From assembly GCA_011041825.1 (NCBI GenBank), contig DRAO01000070.1, positions 1 to 6,708 on the forward strand: 6,708 bases of DNA, read 5' to 3'. The translations under genes were made by a program, and so were the position numbers. This document shows, piece by piece, positions 6,315 through 6,708 of the stretch; the first letter of the stretch is position 1, and the number at the start of each line of letters is the position of its first letter. This DNA comes from Chloroflexota bacterium. GTDB lineage: Bacteria > Chloroflexota > Anaerolineae > SpSt-600. The notes beneath the pieces were generated by a model. It saw nothing but the letters and a program-made list of their open reading frames with translations. It made no database searches and had not been told where the DNA came from.

Positions 6315-6531
6315 CCGACCTTCTCCCATCCGGACTATACCGTCGGCTCCGGCTTAGCGGCCTCCTGGCCGTTGAACCGGATCAACCCCTTGGGCGCTCC
6401 CCTTATGTCCCAAGAGGCTCGCGGGCTCGACACCCTCTCATCAGGTCAGCAGGCCTGAACTGACCTGGGGTGTCCTACCGCCGGTCGGGAATTGGCCCTC
6501 AACGAGGGCCTCACCCTGCCCCGAAGGTCAG
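6315..6531 (-). promoter_or_regulatory. FMN riboswitch aptamer (RFN element)
   Basis: On the minus strand the conserved RFN blocks appear in order: GGGGCAGGGTG, CCCGACCGGCGGTA (6476-6489), GCCCGCGAGCC (6416-6426), GATCCGG (6377-6383), and CCGGAGCCGACGGTATAG followed by TCCGGATGGGAGAAGG. Helix P1 pairs 6523-6531 with 6315-6323 (nine pairs, one a G-U). Peripheral helices are longer than usual, giving about 217 bases. P2 carries GGCCCTC/GAGGGCC; P3 has a GACACCC-type outer stem with a second stem GGTCAG/CTGACC; a CTTGGG/CCCAAG hairpin follows the third block. FMN binding should stabilise P1 and favour the terminator at 6211-6245, switching off the importer genes downstream. Confidence 0.97.
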
Positions 6532-6540
6532 GCTCACAGC

Positions 6541-6569
6541 ATTATAACCTGCTTTCACCCTTTTGTCAA
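6541..6569 (-). promoter_or_regulatory. Consensus sigma-70 promoter of the riboswitch-transporter operon
   Basis: The minus strand has TTGACA (6564-6569), a spacer of exactly 17 bases and TATAAT (6541-6546), a perfect match in both hexamers. Transcription should start at about 6533-6535, only a few bases before aptamer helix P1 begins at 6531. A strong, probably constitutive promoter fits a design in which control is by the riboswitch after initiation. Confidence 0.93.
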
Positions 6570-6634
6570 ACACGCTCTGCAAGAAGGTGTTGAAAAACTC
6601 CGGGGTTGGAAACTACTCCGCAGGCTAGGGATAG

Positions 6635-6686
6635 AAAAAAGGGGTGTTTTCTCGTGCGGGGGCTTCGCCCCCGCACGAGAAAACAC
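6635..6686 (-). terminator. Strong hairpin terminator of an upstream transcription unit outside the window
   Basis: Arms 6644-6663 and 6667-6686 form a perfect 20-base-pair stem closed by a C-GAA-G loop on the minus strand. It is followed there by CCC and six T (6635-6640). In the minus direction it would end a transcript entering from beyond 6708, separating it from the promoter at 6541-6569. The stem is unusually long for a terminator, and the same design recurs at 3402-3444, so a palindromic repeat serving as a terminator is possible. The stretch 6570-6634 between it and the promoter shows nothing recognisable. Confidence 0.7.
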
Positions 6687-6708
6687 TTCAAAAAATGCTT
6701 TTTAACCT

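Noticed and set aside
6315..6531. TPP riboswitch, expected for a ThiY-like transporter
   Set aside because: The sequence blocks and their order are those of the RFN element, including the GAGCCGAC and GGATGGGAGAAGG segments; TPP aptamer signatures such as CTGAGA are absent here.

Overview
All five protein genes lie on the minus strand, so the window is best read from high to low coordinates. It looks like the chromosome of a moderately GC-rich bacterium, most likely Chloroflexota (inference). The reason is an FMN riboswitch placed in front of a ThiY-like ABC importer, an arrangement known from that phylum as the predicted riboflavin transporter RibXY. The strong GGAGG ribosome sites and the mixed ATG/GTG/TTG starts fit but do not prove this. 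No taxonomic marker gene is present.

Right part (6708 to 3534). A very stable hairpin followed by a T-tract (6635-6686) probably ends an upstream transcription unit outside the window. Next comes a textbook sigma-70 promoter (TTGACA, 17 bp, TATAAT; 6541-6569), then an FMN riboswitch aptamer (6315-6531) and a Rho-independent terminator (6211-6245). Behind the terminator sits a 120-bp MITE-like insert with 8-bp flanking direct repeats (6060-6195). A three-gene operon follows: inner-membrane permease (ribX-like, 5285-6037), substrate-binding lipoprotein (ribY-like, 4298-5266) and ATPase (3534-4295). Together they form a complete importer, presumably for riboflavin or a related flavin precursor, shut down when FMN is plentiful. 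Both strands of aptamer helix P1 have alternative partners downstream, so the switching mechanism can be read from the sequence.

Middle (3150-3533). This 384-base gene-free stretch holds two diverged copies of a foldable repeat flanking a perfect 18-bp-stem hairpin, plus a weak candidate promoter for the next genes. The hairpin shares its design with the one at 6644-6686, but its T-tract faces against the operon.

Left part (3149 to 1). A two-gene unit encodes an intramembrane site-2 metalloprotease with a C-terminal CBS pair (2025-3149). Seventeen bases later comes a large membrane protein with an embedded spermidine-synthase-like domain (2007 to beyond position 1, incomplete). That domain keeps the nucleotide-binding fold signatures but lacks the aspartates expected of a true spermidine synthase. 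No functional link between this pair and the transporter is visible.
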